From: an uncultured Paracoccaceae bacterium
GTDB taxonomy: Bacteria > Pseudomonadota > Alphaproteobacteria > Rhodobacterales > Rhodobacteraceae
Direction: 5' to 3'
NCBI GenBank assembly: GCA_947503765.1
Contig: CANNFA010000004.1
Span: 310,001-374,000 of the forward strand
DNA: 64,000 nucleotides
This document shows positions 33,369-42,901 of this stretch, one piece after another (position 1 is the stretch's first letter; each line of letters begins with the position of its first letter). The position numbers and the translations under genes were made by a program. The notes under the pieces were generated by a model. It was not told the DNA's origin and did not search any database. It worked only from the letters and a program-made list of their open reading frames with translations.

Positions 33369-33448
33369 CGCGCGTCCTTTCGTGAAATCCGTCGCGCGGC
33401 TCGCGCGCCGCCGCCACGTTGCCGAAACCCCTCCCAAGTTCAAGCCCT

Positions 33449-34381
33449 TCAGGGCACCGGCGGCGCGGGGTCGACGCGGAACTGCGTCTCGATCCCGTCG
33501 ATCCCGCTTTCGAGCGTGTCCAGCAACTTGCGCGCCAGCGCCGGCATGCTTTCATAGGCCGAGGTATAGAGCCACATGCGCATCGTCGCGCGCGGGTGGA
33601 TCGGCCGGAACACAAGCTCGTCCGCACCCCAGCCGACCGTGGTCAGCGAGGGTACAAGGCTGATGCCCTGACCCTCGCGCACGAACATGCAGGCCGTGTC
33701 CGCCATCTGCACCGAAATCGACGCATCCAGCTGCACCCCGGCGCGGTCGAAGGCGTCCTGAACAACCGCGCTCGACAGGTCGTCGCGGCCCAGCGAGATC
33801 AGCCGCTCGCCCGACAGGTCGCCCAGGTCGATCACGTCCCGGCGTGCCAGCGGGTGGCCCGGCGGCAACGCACAGACCATCGAGCATTCGCCGAACAGCC
33901 TGCACCGCAACCCCGGATGATCGCTGCGGATCAGCGAGATGCCGAAATCGGCGGCGCGGGTCAGCATCGCCTCGGAGACGTTGTTGGACGTGCGTGTCAT
34001 GATCGACAGCTTCACGTCCGGCCGGTCGGCGAGGAACCGGGCCGCCAGCAGCGGCAGCACCCGCAGGCTGATCGCCGGAAAGGTGACGACCGACACCTCG
34101 CCGCGTTCCAGATCGCGGATCGCGCGGGCTGTGTTCTCGATCCGGGCGACACCGGTGATCAGCTTTTCGGTTTCCAGGAACAGCCGGCGCGCCTCGTGGG
34201 TGGGCACCAGCCGGCCGGAGCTTCGGTTGAACAGGGCAAAGCCGCAGGACCGCTCGAAGGCCCGGATCATCTTGCTGACGGCGGGCTGGCTGATGAACAG
34301 GCTGCTGGCGGCCTTGGTCACCGACCCGCTTTTCATCACGGCGTTGAACGCCTCGATCTGCCGGATATTTGCACGAACCAT
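33449..34381 (-). CDS. LysR-family transcriptional regulator
   Basis: RQIEAFNAVMKSGSVTKAASSLFISQPAVSKMIRAFERSCGFALFNR HTH; LysR substrate domain. Confidence 0.93.
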   Translation of the reverse strand: MVRANIRQIEAFNAVMKSGSVTKAASSLFISQPAVSKMIRAFERSCGFALFNRSSGRLVPTHEARRLFLETEKLITGVARIENTARAIRDLERGEVSVVTFPAISLRVLPLLAARFLADRPDVKLSIMTRTSNNVSEAMLTRAADFGISLIRSDHPGLRCRLFGECSMVCALPPGHPLARRDVIDLGDLSGERLISLGRDDLSSAVVQDAFDRAGVQLDASISVQMADTACMFVREGQGISLVPSLTTVGWGADELVFRPIHPRATMRMWLYTSAYESMPALARKLLDTLESGIDGIETQFRVDPAPPVP

Positions 34382-34395
34382 GCAGACACCATAAC

Positions 34396-34414
34396 CTGAC
34401 GGAATGGATGTCAG
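34396..34414. promoter_or_regulatory. Candidate LysR regulator site in lysR/SBP divergent region
   Basis: CTGAC-N9-GTCAG inverted repeat 15 bp upstream of lysR start. Confidence 0.4.
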
Positions 34415-34487
34415 AACTAAAATCATTTGAACGCTACGGCAAGGCGGGCTTTGCTTGGGGGACAAAACAACCAACAGGGGAACTGCA

Positions 34488-35519
34488 ATGAAATACTCAT
34501 CTATCGCCCTGGGGGCCGCGATCAGCGTGGCCGGCGCTGGCATCGCCGCCGCCCAGGACAAGGTGCTGACCGTCGGCGGTTACGGCGGCTCATTCGAGAC
34601 GCTGCTGAAAGAGCTGGTGATCCCGAACTTCGAGGAGACGCACGACGTCACGATCTCTTTCGTGTCCGGCAACTCGACCGAGAACCTCGCCCGGCTTCAG
34701 GCGCAGCGCGCGTCGCAGGAACTGGACGTGGTGATCCTGGATGACGGGCCAATGTACCAGGCCGACGCGCTGGGCTTCTGCGCGCCGATCGCCGACAGCG
34801 AGGTCAAGGCGGACGTGTACGACATCGCGCGGCTGGGGCCGAATTCCATCGGGCTCGGCTTCGTCGCGACCGGGTTCACCTACAACACCGCGTGGTTCGA
34901 GCGCGAGGGCTGGGAGCCGCCGAAAAGCTGGCTGGACCTGACAGATCCGAAATTCGAGGGCATCCTGTCGGTTCCGCCGATCTCGAACACATATGGGCTG
35001 CACACGCTGGTGATGATGGCGCGGCTGAATGGCGGCGGCGAGACCGATATCGACCCCGGCTTTACCGCGATGGTCGACGACGTGGCGCCGAACATCCTGG
35101 TGTTCGAGCCGTCCTCGGGCAAGATGTCCGAGCTGTTCCAGTCCGAGGAGATCGCGCTGTCGATCTGGGGGTCGGGCCGCACCAAATCGCTGGCCGATAC
35201 CGGGTTCCCTGCGGCCTTCGCCTATCCCGAGGAAGGCGCGGTGGCGCTGATGATCGCGGCCTGCTCGGTGGTGGACAGTGACGCGCCGGAAGAGGCGCAG
35301 GCGTTCATCGACTACCTGCTCGATCCCGAGGTGCAGGCGCTGCTGGCCGATGCGATCGGTGCCGGGCCGACCAACAAGACGGCGGAGCTGCCCGAGGCGC
35401 TTGCCAATTCGCTGCCCTACGGCGACAAGATCGCCGACCTGGTCGCGGTGGACTGGGACGTGATCAACCCGGCGCGCGAGGACTGGACCAAGCGCTGGGC
35501 GCGCGAGGTCGAACGCTAG
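34488..35519 (+). CDS. ABC transporter substrate-binding protein (PotD-like)
   Basis: Signal peptide; VGGYGGSFETLLKELVIPNFEE, spermidine/putrescine-type SBP layout. Confidence 0.9.
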   Translation: MKYSSIALGAAISVAGAGIAAAQDKVLTVGGYGGSFETLLKELVIPNFEETHDVTISFVSGNSTENLARLQAQRASQELDVVILDDGPMYQADALGFCAPIADSEVKADVYDIARLGPNSIGLGFVATGFTYNTAWFEREGWEPPKSWLDLTDPKFEGILSVPPISNTYGLHTLVMMARLNGGGETDIDPGFTAMVDDVAPNILVFEPSSGKMSELFQSEEIALSIWGSGRTKSLADTGFPAAFAYPEEGAVALMIAACSVVDSDAPEEAQAFIDYLLDPEVQALLADAIGAGPTNKTAELPEALANSLPYGDKIADLVAVDWDVINPAREDWTKRWAREVER

Positions 35520-35597
35520 GACGGCGCAATCCGTTCGAGGCGGGGCCCGCAAGAAGGCCCCGCCGCAGCCTTCGTCCGATACGCAACGGGACCGACA

Positions 35598-36662
35598 ATG
35601 GCCTTTCTGGAACTCCATTCTCTCACGAAACGGTTCGGCGCGATCACCGCGGTCGAGGATCTGACGTTCTCGGTCGAGCGCGGCAGTTTCGTTTCGCTGC
35701 TGGGCCCGTCCGGCTGCGGCAAGACCACGACCTTGCAGATGGTCGCCGGGTTCGAGACCCCGACCGACGGGCGCATCGTGCTGGACGGGCGCGACCTGTC
35801 GGGCGTTCCGGCGCGCGAGCGCGGCCTCGGAATCGTGTTCCAGACATACGCGCTGTTCGCGCACATGACCGTCGCGGAAAACGTCGCCTTCGGGCTGGAG
35901 ATGCGCAAGGTCGCCAAGGCGGAACGCACGCGCCGGATCGCCGATGCGCTGGATCTCGTACATCTCAGCCACCTCGAGGACCGCTATCCGCGATCGATGT
36001 CGGGCGGCCAGCGGCAGCGCGTGGCGCTGGCGCGGGCGCTGGTGATCGAGCCGCAGCTTCTGCTGCTGGACGAGCCCTTGTCGAACCTCGACGCGAAGCT
36101 GCGCGAGGAGATGCAGCTTGAACTGCGCCGCATCCAGCGCGAGGCGGGGGTCACGACCCTCATGGTCACGCATGACCAGTCCGAGGCGCTGGCGATGAGC
36201 GATTCCATCGTGGTGATGGATCGCGGACGGCTGCGCCAGGACGCGACGCCGTTCGATGTCTACGAGATGCCGCAATCCTCGTTCGTGTCCCGGTTCCTGG
36301 GCAAAAGCAACAACCTGGCCGCCCGGCTGGGCGAAAGCGGACCCGACGGCGCGGCGCTGCATTGCGGGAACGTCGTGCTGCACGGCCCGAAGGCCGACCT
36401 GCCGCCCGGCCCGGTGGAGATCGCGCTGCGTCCCGAGCGGATCGCGCTGACAGGCCCGGACGGCGGCAAGCTGCGCGGCACGGTGGCCGAGCGGGTCTTC
36501 ATGGGCAACCAGTGGTTGCTGCGCGTCGAGACGGAAATCGGCGACATGCTGGTGATGCGCTACAATACCGGCCGCAGAGAGGCCGATATAGGCGAGACTG
36601 TCGGCCTCGACTGGAACCCCGCCGACATCCGCATCCTTCCGGCAGAGACGAACCCGGCATGA
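35598..36662 (+). CDS. ABC transporter ATP-binding protein (PotA-like)
   Basis: Walker A GPSGCGKTT, signature MSGGQRQRVALARAL, Walker B LLLLDEPLSNLD, TOBE-like C-terminus. Confidence 0.96.
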   Translation: MAFLELHSLTKRFGAITAVEDLTFSVERGSFVSLLGPSGCGKTTTLQMVAGFETPTDGRIVLDGRDLSGVPARERGLGIVFQTYALFAHMTVAENVAFGLEMRKVAKAERTRRIADALDLVHLSHLEDRYPRSMSGGQRQRVALARALVIEPQLLLLDEPLSNLDAKLREEMQLELRRIQREAGVTTLMVTHDQSEALAMSDSIVVMDRGRLRQDATPFDVYEMPQSSFVSRFLGKSNNLAARLGESGPDGAALHCGNVVLHGPKADLPPGPVEIALRPERIALTGPDGGKLRGTVAERVFMGNQWLLRVETEIGDMLVMRYNTGRREADIGETVGLDWNPADIRILPAETNPA

Positions 36663-37516
36663 GCGCGCGTGCGACCCGTGCCTGGCTGCTGAGCACGCCC
36701 GCCCTGATCCTGTTCGCGGTGCTGCTGCTGGTCCCGCTGCTGATGACCTTTCTGCTGAGCTTCAACAGCTTCGACTTCTATGGCGGGATCGGCAGCGACC
36801 TGAGCCTTGCCAATTACGCCGAGGTGCTGGGCGACAGCTATTTCTACGAGATTTTCGGGCGCACCTTCCTGATCGCGCTGATCACCACCCTGATCTGCGC
36901 CGCCATCGGGGTGCCGCAGGCCTATATCCTGTACCGGATGTCGCCGCTATGGCGGTCGATCACGGTGCTGATCGTGATCGGGCCGCTGCTGATCTCTGTC
37001 GTGGTGCGCACGCTGGGCTGGGCGATCCTTCTGGGCAACAAGGGGGTCATCAACACCGCCCTGATCGACATCGGCCTGATCGAGCGGCCGATCCGCATGA
37101 TGTACACCTCGGGCGGGATCGTGCTGGCGCTGGTGCATGTGATGGTGCCGTTCATGATCCTGGCGGTCTGGGCGGCGCTGCAACGGCAGGATCCGGCGGT
37201 GGAATCGGCCGCGGAATCGCTGGGCGCGCGGCCCGCGACGATCTTTTTCCGCATCGTGCTGCCGCAGGCGATCCCCGGCGTGCTGTCCGGATCGCTGATC
37301 GTGTTCTCGCTGTCCGCCTCGGCCTTCGCGACCCCGGCGATCCTGGGCGGCCGGCGGGTCAAGGTGGTGGCCACCACGGTCTACGACGAATTCCTGAACA
37401 CGCTGAACTGGCCGCTGGGCGCGGCCATTGCCATGCTGCTGCTGGCCTCAGTGCTGGTCGTCATGCTCAGCTGGAACCGCCTGGTCGAGCGGCGCTTTGG
37501 CGAGGTGTTCCAATGA
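36659..37516 (+). CDS. ABC transporter permease (PotB-like)
   Basis: EAA loop ESLGARPATIFFRIVLPQAIPG; multiple TM; ATGA overlap with upstream gene. Confidence 0.93.
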   Translation: MSARATRAWLLSTPALILFAVLLLVPLLMTFLLSFNSFDFYGGIGSDLSLANYAEVLGDSYFYEIFGRTFLIALITTLICAAIGVPQAYILYRMSPLWRSITVLIVIGPLLISVVVRTLGWAILLGNKGVINTALIDIGLIERPIRMMYTSGGIVLALVHVMVPFMILAVWAALQRQDPAVESAAESLGARPATIFFRIVLPQAIPGVLSGSLIVFSLSASAFATPAILGGRRVKVVATTVYDEFLNTLNWPLGAAIAMLLLASVLVVMLSWNRLVERRFGEVFQ

Positions 37517-38313
37517 GACGCAACGGCGCCGCCGCGATCGCCTTCAACCTGGTGTTCTCGCTGTTCATGCTGGGACCGATCATCGTGGTGATCGGCGTCG
37601 CCTTTACCCCCGAGGGGTTCCTCGAATTCCCGCCAAGCGGAATATCGCTTCGCTGGTTCCGTGCGATCCTCGACAATCCCGAATTCATCACCGCTGCCTG
37701 GATCAGCCTCAAGCTGGGCGTCGCGGCGGCGAGCGTGGCGACGGTGCTGGCGGTGCCGGCGGCGCTGGCCATCGGGCGCGGGCGGTTCGCCGGGCGCGAC
37801 GCGCTTCAGGCGCTGTTCCTGTCGCCGCTGATGGTGCCGACCGTGGTGCTGGGCATCGCGTTCCTGCGGTTCCTCAGCCTGCTGGGCCTGAACGGCACCT
37901 TCACCGGGCTGATGCTGTGCCACGCGATCATCATCACGCCGTTCATCCTGCGGCTGGTGCTGGCCTCGGTCGCGGGGCTGGACCGGTCGGTGGAAATGGC
38001 CGCGATCTCGCTCGGCGCGCGGCCGCTGACGGTGTTCCGGCGCGTGACGCTGCCGGCGATCCTGCCCGGCGTGATCGGCGGCTGGATGCTGGCCTTCATC
38101 ACCAGTTTCGACGAATTGACGGTGACGGTGTTCATCGTGAACCCCTCGACCACGACGCTGCCGGTGCGCCTGTTCAGCCACATCACCCAGACGACCGACC
38201 CGCTGGTCGCATCGGTCTCGGCGGTGGCGATCCTTTTCACGGTGGTCCTGATGGTCCTGGTCGACCGCCTTTACGGGCTGGACCGGCTGCTGATCGGGGA
38301 AGGCAAGCGATGA
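37513..38313 (+). CDS. ABC transporter permease (PotC-like)
   Basis: EAA loop MAAISLGARPLTVFRRVTLPAILPG; ATGA overlap. Confidence 0.93.
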   Translation: MRRNGAAAIAFNLVFSLFMLGPIIVVIGVAFTPEGFLEFPPSGISLRWFRAILDNPEFITAAWISLKLGVAAASVATVLAVPAALAIGRGRFAGRDALQALFLSPLMVPTVVLGIAFLRFLSLLGLNGTFTGLMLCHAIIITPFILRLVLASVAGLDRSVEMAAISLGARPLTVFRRVTLPAILPGVIGGWMLAFITSFDELTVTVFIVNPSTTTLPVRLFSHITQTTDPLVASVSAVAILFTVVLMVLVDRLYGLDRLLIGEGKR

Positions 38314-39431
38314 CCGGCGCGGCAAGCGCCGATACCCTTGTGATCGGCGGGGGGCTGGTCGGTGCTGCGGTGGCCTGGGGGCTGGCGCGGCAGGGCGAGA
38401 AGGTGATCGTCCTCGACGAGGGCGACGTGGCACTGCGCGCCTCGCGCGGGAATTTCGGGCTGGTCTGGGTGCAGTCCAAGGGCAGCGACATGTTCGACTA
38501 TGCGCGCTGGACCCGGCGGTCGGCTGACTTGTGGCCCGACTTCGCCGCCACCCTGACCGAGGAAACCGGCATTTCGCCGGGCTATCACAAGCCGGGGGGC
38601 TTGCATTTCTGCCTGTCCGAGGAGGAACTGGACAGGGTGCGCGCCCAGAACCGGCGGATGCACAACGTCAACGACGCGCTGGGCTACGGCGCCGAGATGC
38701 TGGACCGGCAGCAGCTTGACGAGATCGTGCAGGGGCTGGGCCCCGACGTGGTCGGCGGCTCCTACGGCAAGCATGACGGTCATGCCAGCCCTCTCTACCT
38801 GCTGCGCGGGCTGCATGCGGCGCTGACCGCGCGGGGCGGCCGCTATGCCGCCGATGCCCGCGCCGAGAAAGTGGAGCGGGACGGCGACGGCTACAGCGTG
38901 ACCACGGCCAGGGGCACGTTCCGCGCCGGCAAGGTGGTGCTGGCGGCGGGGCACGGCAACACAGCGCTGGCGCCGCAGCTTGGCCTCGACATCCCGCTGC
39001 GTCCCGAAAAGGGGCAGATTCTGGTGACGGAACGCGCCGCGCCGCTGCTGCCGATGCCGACCCACCTGCTGCGGCAGACCGATGAGGGAACGGTGATGAT
39101 GGGCGACAGCCACGAGGATACCGGCTATTCCACCCGCTCGACCGCGCCGGTGATCGCGCAGATCGCGCGCAACGCCGTGCGCTGCTTTCCGGCGCTGGAA
39201 AAGCTGCGGATCGTGCGCACATGGGCGGCGGTGCGGATCCTGACCCCCGACGGCGCCCCGATCTATCAGCAGTCGCAGACGCATCCCGGCGTCTTTTCCG
39301 TCAATTGCCATTCCGGCGTCACGCTGGCCGGCGCCCATGCGCTGGCGCTTGCCCCGATGATCGCCGAGGGGCAACTTGCCCCGGAAATGGCCGCGTTTTC
39401 CCCGGAGAGGTTTCATGGTCAGACGGATTGA
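38310..39431 (+). CDS. DAO-family FAD-dependent oxidoreductase (HcnC/LhpB-like beta subunit)
   Basis: TLVIGGGLVGAAVAWGLARQGEKVIVLDEGD; NCHSGVTLAGAHALALA C-terminal motif. Confidence 0.88.
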   Translation: MTGAASADTLVIGGGLVGAAVAWGLARQGEKVIVLDEGDVALRASRGNFGLVWVQSKGSDMFDYARWTRRSADLWPDFAATLTEETGISPGYHKPGGLHFCLSEEELDRVRAQNRRMHNVNDALGYGAEMLDRQQLDEIVQGLGPDVVGGSYGKHDGHASPLYLLRGLHAALTARGGRYAADARAEKVERDGDGYSVTTARGTFRAGKVVLAAGHGNTALAPQLGLDIPLRPEKGQILVTERAAPLLPMPTHLLRQTDEGTVMMGDSHEDTGYSTRSTAPVIAQIARNAVRCFPALEKLRIVRTWAAVRILTPDGAPIYQQSQTHPGVFSVNCHSGVTLAGAHALALAPMIAEGQLAPEMAAFSPERFHGQTD

Positions 39432-39711
39432 TACCGGCGGCGGCGCCCCGGTGGAGTTCACCTTCGACGGCAGGCCGGTCACGGCGCAGCCCGGCGACAG
39501 CATCGCGGCGGCGCTGACGGCGGCGGGCATCCGCGATCTGCGCGACAGCGTGGTCAGCGGTGCGCCGCGCGGCGTGTTCTGCATGATGGGCAGTTGTTTC
39601 GACTGCCTGGTCGAGGTGGACGGCGTGCCGAACCGGCAGGCCTGCATGGTCGCGGCAGAGGCGGGCCTTGTGGTGCGCCGCCAGACCGGCAGCGTGGAGG
39701 TGCCGGTGTGA
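39415..39711 (+). CDS. Small (2Fe-2S)-binding subunit (HcnA/LhpF-like)
   Basis: 98 aa; FTFDGRPVTAQPGDSIAAALTAAG...GVFCMMGSCFDCLVEVDGVPNRQAC. Confidence 0.9.
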   Translation: MVRRIDTGGGAPVEFTFDGRPVTAQPGDSIAAALTAAGIRDLRDSVVSGAPRGVFCMMGSCFDCLVEVDGVPNRQACMVAAEAGLVVRRQTGSVEVPV

Positions 39712-41090
39712 TGCAAAGCTGCGACATCGCCGTGATCGGTGCCGGCCCGGCGGGGCTTGCCGCCGCAACCACGGCCGCGAAGCTGGGGTTTTCCACGGTG
39801 CTGCTGGACGAGCAACCGGCGCCGGGCGGTCAGATCTATCGCGGGGTTGAAACCGCGGGGGCGGACCGGGCGCGGATCCTCGGGCCGGACTACGCGCGGG
39901 GCCGCGAGTTGGCCAAGGCGTTCCGCGCCTCGGGGGCGACCTACATGGACGGCGCGCTGGTCTGGAACATCTCGACCGACCTGATGCTGGATGTCAGCCG
40001 CGCGGGCGCCTCGACACAGATCGCCGCCGGGTCGCTCATCGTCGCCACCGGCGCGGTGGAACGCCCCTGGCCGCTGCCGGGGTGGACGCTTCCGGGCGTC
40101 ACCACGATCGGCGCGCTGCAAATCCTGCTCAAATCGTCGGGCGTGGTGCAGGAAGACGCGGTGCTTGCCGGGTCCGGTCCGCTTCTGTGGCTGATGGCGG
40201 CGCAGATGGTCGATGCCGATGTGCCGCCTCGCGCCGTGGTCGAAACCACACCGCGCGCCAATTACCGCGCCGCGCTGCGCCACCTGCCCGGCGCGCTGCG
40301 CGGGCGCGGCTACCTGACCAAGGGGCTTGCGATGATCCGCAAGGTGCGCCGCGCCGGGGTGAAGGTTCATACCGGGGCCGAAGATCTGGCGGTCGAGGGC
40401 AAGGATGCCGCCGCCGCGCTACGGTTTACCGTGAAGGGCCGCGCGCACCGGATCGAGACGGGCAGCATCGGGCTGCATCAGGGCGTGGTACCGAACCAGC
40501 AGATCACGCGGCTTCTGCGCTGCGATCATGCGTGGGATGCGTCGCAGATGTGTTTCCGCCCGGTACTGGACACGGACGGGCTGAGCAGCGTCGCGGGCAT
40601 CTATGTCGCCGGTGACGGGGCCGGGATCGGCGGCGCGAAAAGCGCGGTTCTGCGCGGCGAGGCGGCGGCGCTTGCCATCGCGGCGCGGTCCGGGCGCGGC
40701 GATGCGGCGCGGTCCGGGGCGGTGCGCGCGGCGCTGTCGCGCGATGCCGCCGTGCGCCCGTTCCTGGAGGCGCTTTACGCCCCTGCGCCGCATGTCACCC
40801 GCCCGGCCGACGACACCATCGTGTGCCGCTGCGAGGAGGTGACCGCCGGCGCGATCCGCGAGGCGGTGGATCTGGGTGCGCCGGGGCCGAACCAGGTGAA
40901 ATCCTTCCTGCGGGCGGGGATGGGGCCGTGCCAGGGCCGGGTCTGCGGCCTTGCGGTCAGCGCCATCATCGCCGAGCGGCGCGGCGAAAGCCCGGAGCAG
41001 ACCGGGTATTACCGCATCCGTCCGCCGCTGAAGCCGATCCCGCTGTCGGAACTTGCCAGCTTCACCCCCGCGGACCGTGCCGCGGAATGA
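39711..41090 (+). CDS. FAD/NAD(P)-binding oxidoreductase with BFD-like C-terminal [2Fe-2S] region (HcnB/LhpE-like alpha subunit)
   Basis: DIAVIGAGPAGLAAATTAAKLG, second Rossmann, C-terminal VCRCEEVTAGAIREAV...GMGPCQGRVC. Confidence 0.9.
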   Translation: MQSCDIAVIGAGPAGLAAATTAAKLGFSTVLLDEQPAPGGQIYRGVETAGADRARILGPDYARGRELAKAFRASGATYMDGALVWNISTDLMLDVSRAGASTQIAAGSLIVATGAVERPWPLPGWTLPGVTTIGALQILLKSSGVVQEDAVLAGSGPLLWLMAAQMVDADVPPRAVVETTPRANYRAALRHLPGALRGRGYLTKGLAMIRKVRRAGVKVHTGAEDLAVEGKDAAAALRFTVKGRAHRIETGSIGLHQGVVPNQQITRLLRCDHAWDASQMCFRPVLDTDGLSSVAGIYVAGDGAGIGGAKSAVLRGEAAALAIAARSGRGDAARSGAVRAALSRDAAVRPFLEALYAPAPHVTRPADDTIVCRCEEVTAGAIREAVDLGAPGPNQVKSFLRAGMGPCQGRVCGLAVSAIIAERRGESPEQTGYYRIRPPLKPIPLSELASFTPADRAAE

Positions 41091-42214
41091 CCGGCGCGCG
41101 CGATCACGGCGCCGACCTGATCGTCATCGGCGGCGGCATCCACGGCTGCTCTGCCGCGCTGCATTCGGCGCTGCGCGGGATGTCGGTGATCGTTCTGGAA
41201 AAGGACACGGTCGGCCGCCATGCCTCGGGCGTGAACGCGGGCGGGGTGCGGCGGCTGGGCCGGCATTATGCCGAGGTGCCGCTGTCGCAGATGTCGATGG
41301 AAAAGTGGTACGGCATCGCCGATTTCCTCGATGACGATTGCGGATTCCAGATCGCGCCGCAGATCTCGGTGGCCGAGACCGAGGCGGAACTGGCCGGCCA
41401 GCAGGCGCGTGTCGACGACCTCAACGCGATGGGCTTCAGCCACGAGGTGATGCTCAGCCGCGACGAGTTGCGCGCGCATCTTCCGGCGGTGGCCGACCAT
41501 GTCATTGGCGGGCTGGCGAGCCTCAAGGACGGCTTTGCGCAGCCCTACCAGACAACCTTTGCCTTCCAGCGCAAGGCAGAGACGCTGGGCGTGCGGTTCT
41601 TCGAACATACCGCCGCGCAGGACGTGCGGCAGGAGGGCGGCGACTGGGTGGTGGAGGCGGGCGAGGCGCGATTCCGCGCGCCGAAGCTCCTGAATGCCGC
41701 CGGGGCCTGGGCGGGCGATCTGGCCGCGCGGCTGGGCGAACACGCCCCGGTCGAGGCGATCGCGCCGATGATGATCGTCACCTCGCGGCTGCCGCATTTC
41801 TGCGACGCGGTGGTGGGCGCGGCGGGCCGGCCGCTGTCGTTCAAGCAGATGCCCAACGGCACGGTCGTCCTGGGCGGCGGCCGGCGCGGGCGTGCCGACA
41901 AGGACAGCAACCTGTCCGAGATGCTGTTCCCCGAGTTGCGGCTGTCGGCGCAGACGGCGGCAGAGGTGTTCCCGATCATGCGCGGCGCGACCATCGTGCG
42001 GTCGTGGTCCGGGGTGGAGGGGCGGATGCCCGACGACATCCCGGTGATCGGCCGCTCGGCCCGGCACGAGACCCTGTTCCACGCCTTCGGGTTTTCCGCC
42101 CACGGCTTCCAGCTTGGCCCCGGCGTCGGAGAGATCATGGCCGCCCTGATCACCACCGGTGGCACCAACGCGCCGCTCGCGCCCTTTTCCATCGCGCGCT
42201 TCGCCGAGGCGTGA
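41087..42214 (+). CDS. Second DAO-family FAD-dependent oxidoreductase
   Basis: DLIVIGGGIHGCSAALHSALRGMSVIVLEKD; C-terminal FSAHGFQLGPGVGEIMA. Confidence 0.88.
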   Translation: MTGARDHGADLIVIGGGIHGCSAALHSALRGMSVIVLEKDTVGRHASGVNAGGVRRLGRHYAEVPLSQMSMEKWYGIADFLDDDCGFQIAPQISVAETEAELAGQQARVDDLNAMGFSHEVMLSRDELRAHLPAVADHVIGGLASLKDGFAQPYQTTFAFQRKAETLGVRFFEHTAAQDVRQEGGDWVVEAGEARFRAPKLLNAAGAWAGDLAARLGEHAPVEAIAPMMIVTSRLPHFCDAVVGAAGRPLSFKQMPNGTVVLGGGRRGRADKDSNLSEMLFPELRLSAQTAAEVFPIMRGATIVRSWSGVEGRMPDDIPVIGRSARHETLFHAFGFSAHGFQLGPGVGEIMAALITTGGTNAPLAPFSIARFAEA

Positions 42215-42292
42215 CGCGGCGCCCGCGCTCTGGCCTTCGCCGCCGCGCGGCATATGTCGCAAAGCGGGACATGTTCGGCGAAGGAGACGGCG

Positions 42293-42889
42293 ATGGGCGA
42301 CGGCGACATTCGGAAAATCCAGGTGCAGGGCGTGCATCACATCACGCTGATGGGGGCGGATCGGCAAACCTCCATCGACTTCTGGGAGGGGGTGCTGGGA
42401 ATGCCCTTCGTCTTCGATCAGCCGAACCTCGACGACCCGGACGAGGGGCATCTCTACTTCGATCCCGGCGACGGGCGGCTGATCACCATCTTCACCAACG
42501 AGGCGCGCAAGCCCGACCGGCGCCGCACGCCGACCGATACCGGCTGTGTGCATCACCTCGCGTTCAACGTCAGCCAGGCGACGTTCCGGCAGGTGGAAAA
42601 GCGGCTGGAGGCGCGCGGCATCGGGCATTCCGGGCCGAAGGATCGCGGTTTCATGGACTCGATCTATTTCAAGGATCCGCTGGGGCTGCTGATCGAACTG
42701 GCGAGCTACCGTTTCGAGCCGCCCGAGGGCTGCCGCCATGCCGACGTGATGATCGAGGCGCACCGCATCCGCGTGGCGCGCGGCGACTACAACATTGCCG
42801 AGGAACATCTGGCCGACGCGATCGAATTGCTGGTGGAGCGCACCCAGCAATCGCTGTCCACGGATCGCGGGGCGAGGAACCCGTATTGA
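42293..42889 (+). CDS. VOC-family (glyoxalase/dioxygenase-fold) protein
   Basis: VQGVHHITLMGADRQTSIDFWEGVLGMPFVF and GCVHHLAFNV...YFKDPLGLLIELASY metal-site motifs. Confidence 0.88.
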   Translation: MGDGDIRKIQVQGVHHITLMGADRQTSIDFWEGVLGMPFVFDQPNLDDPDEGHLYFDPGDGRLITIFTNEARKPDRRRTPTDTGCVHHLAFNVSQATFRQVEKRLEARGIGHSGPKDRGFMDSIYFKDPLGLLIELASYRFEPPEGCRHADVMIEAHRIRVARGDYNIAEEHLADAIELLVERTQQSLSTDRGARNPY

Positions 42890-42901
42890 GCCGATGCGGG
42901 G

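Noticed and set aside
30750-33557. 935-aa + strand ORF across RND adaptor, intergenic region and SAF dehydrogenase
   Set aside because: Runs antisense through two well-supported genes and an intergenic region; no recognisable motif.
34590-36383. 597-aa - strand ORF opposite the ABC SBP/ATPase
   Set aside because: Antisense shadow; the + strand proteins carry complete Walker and signature motifs.
41009-42850. 613-aa - strand ORF opposite DAO2 and VOC genes
   Set aside because: Antisense shadow with no motif, spanning two real genes and their gap.
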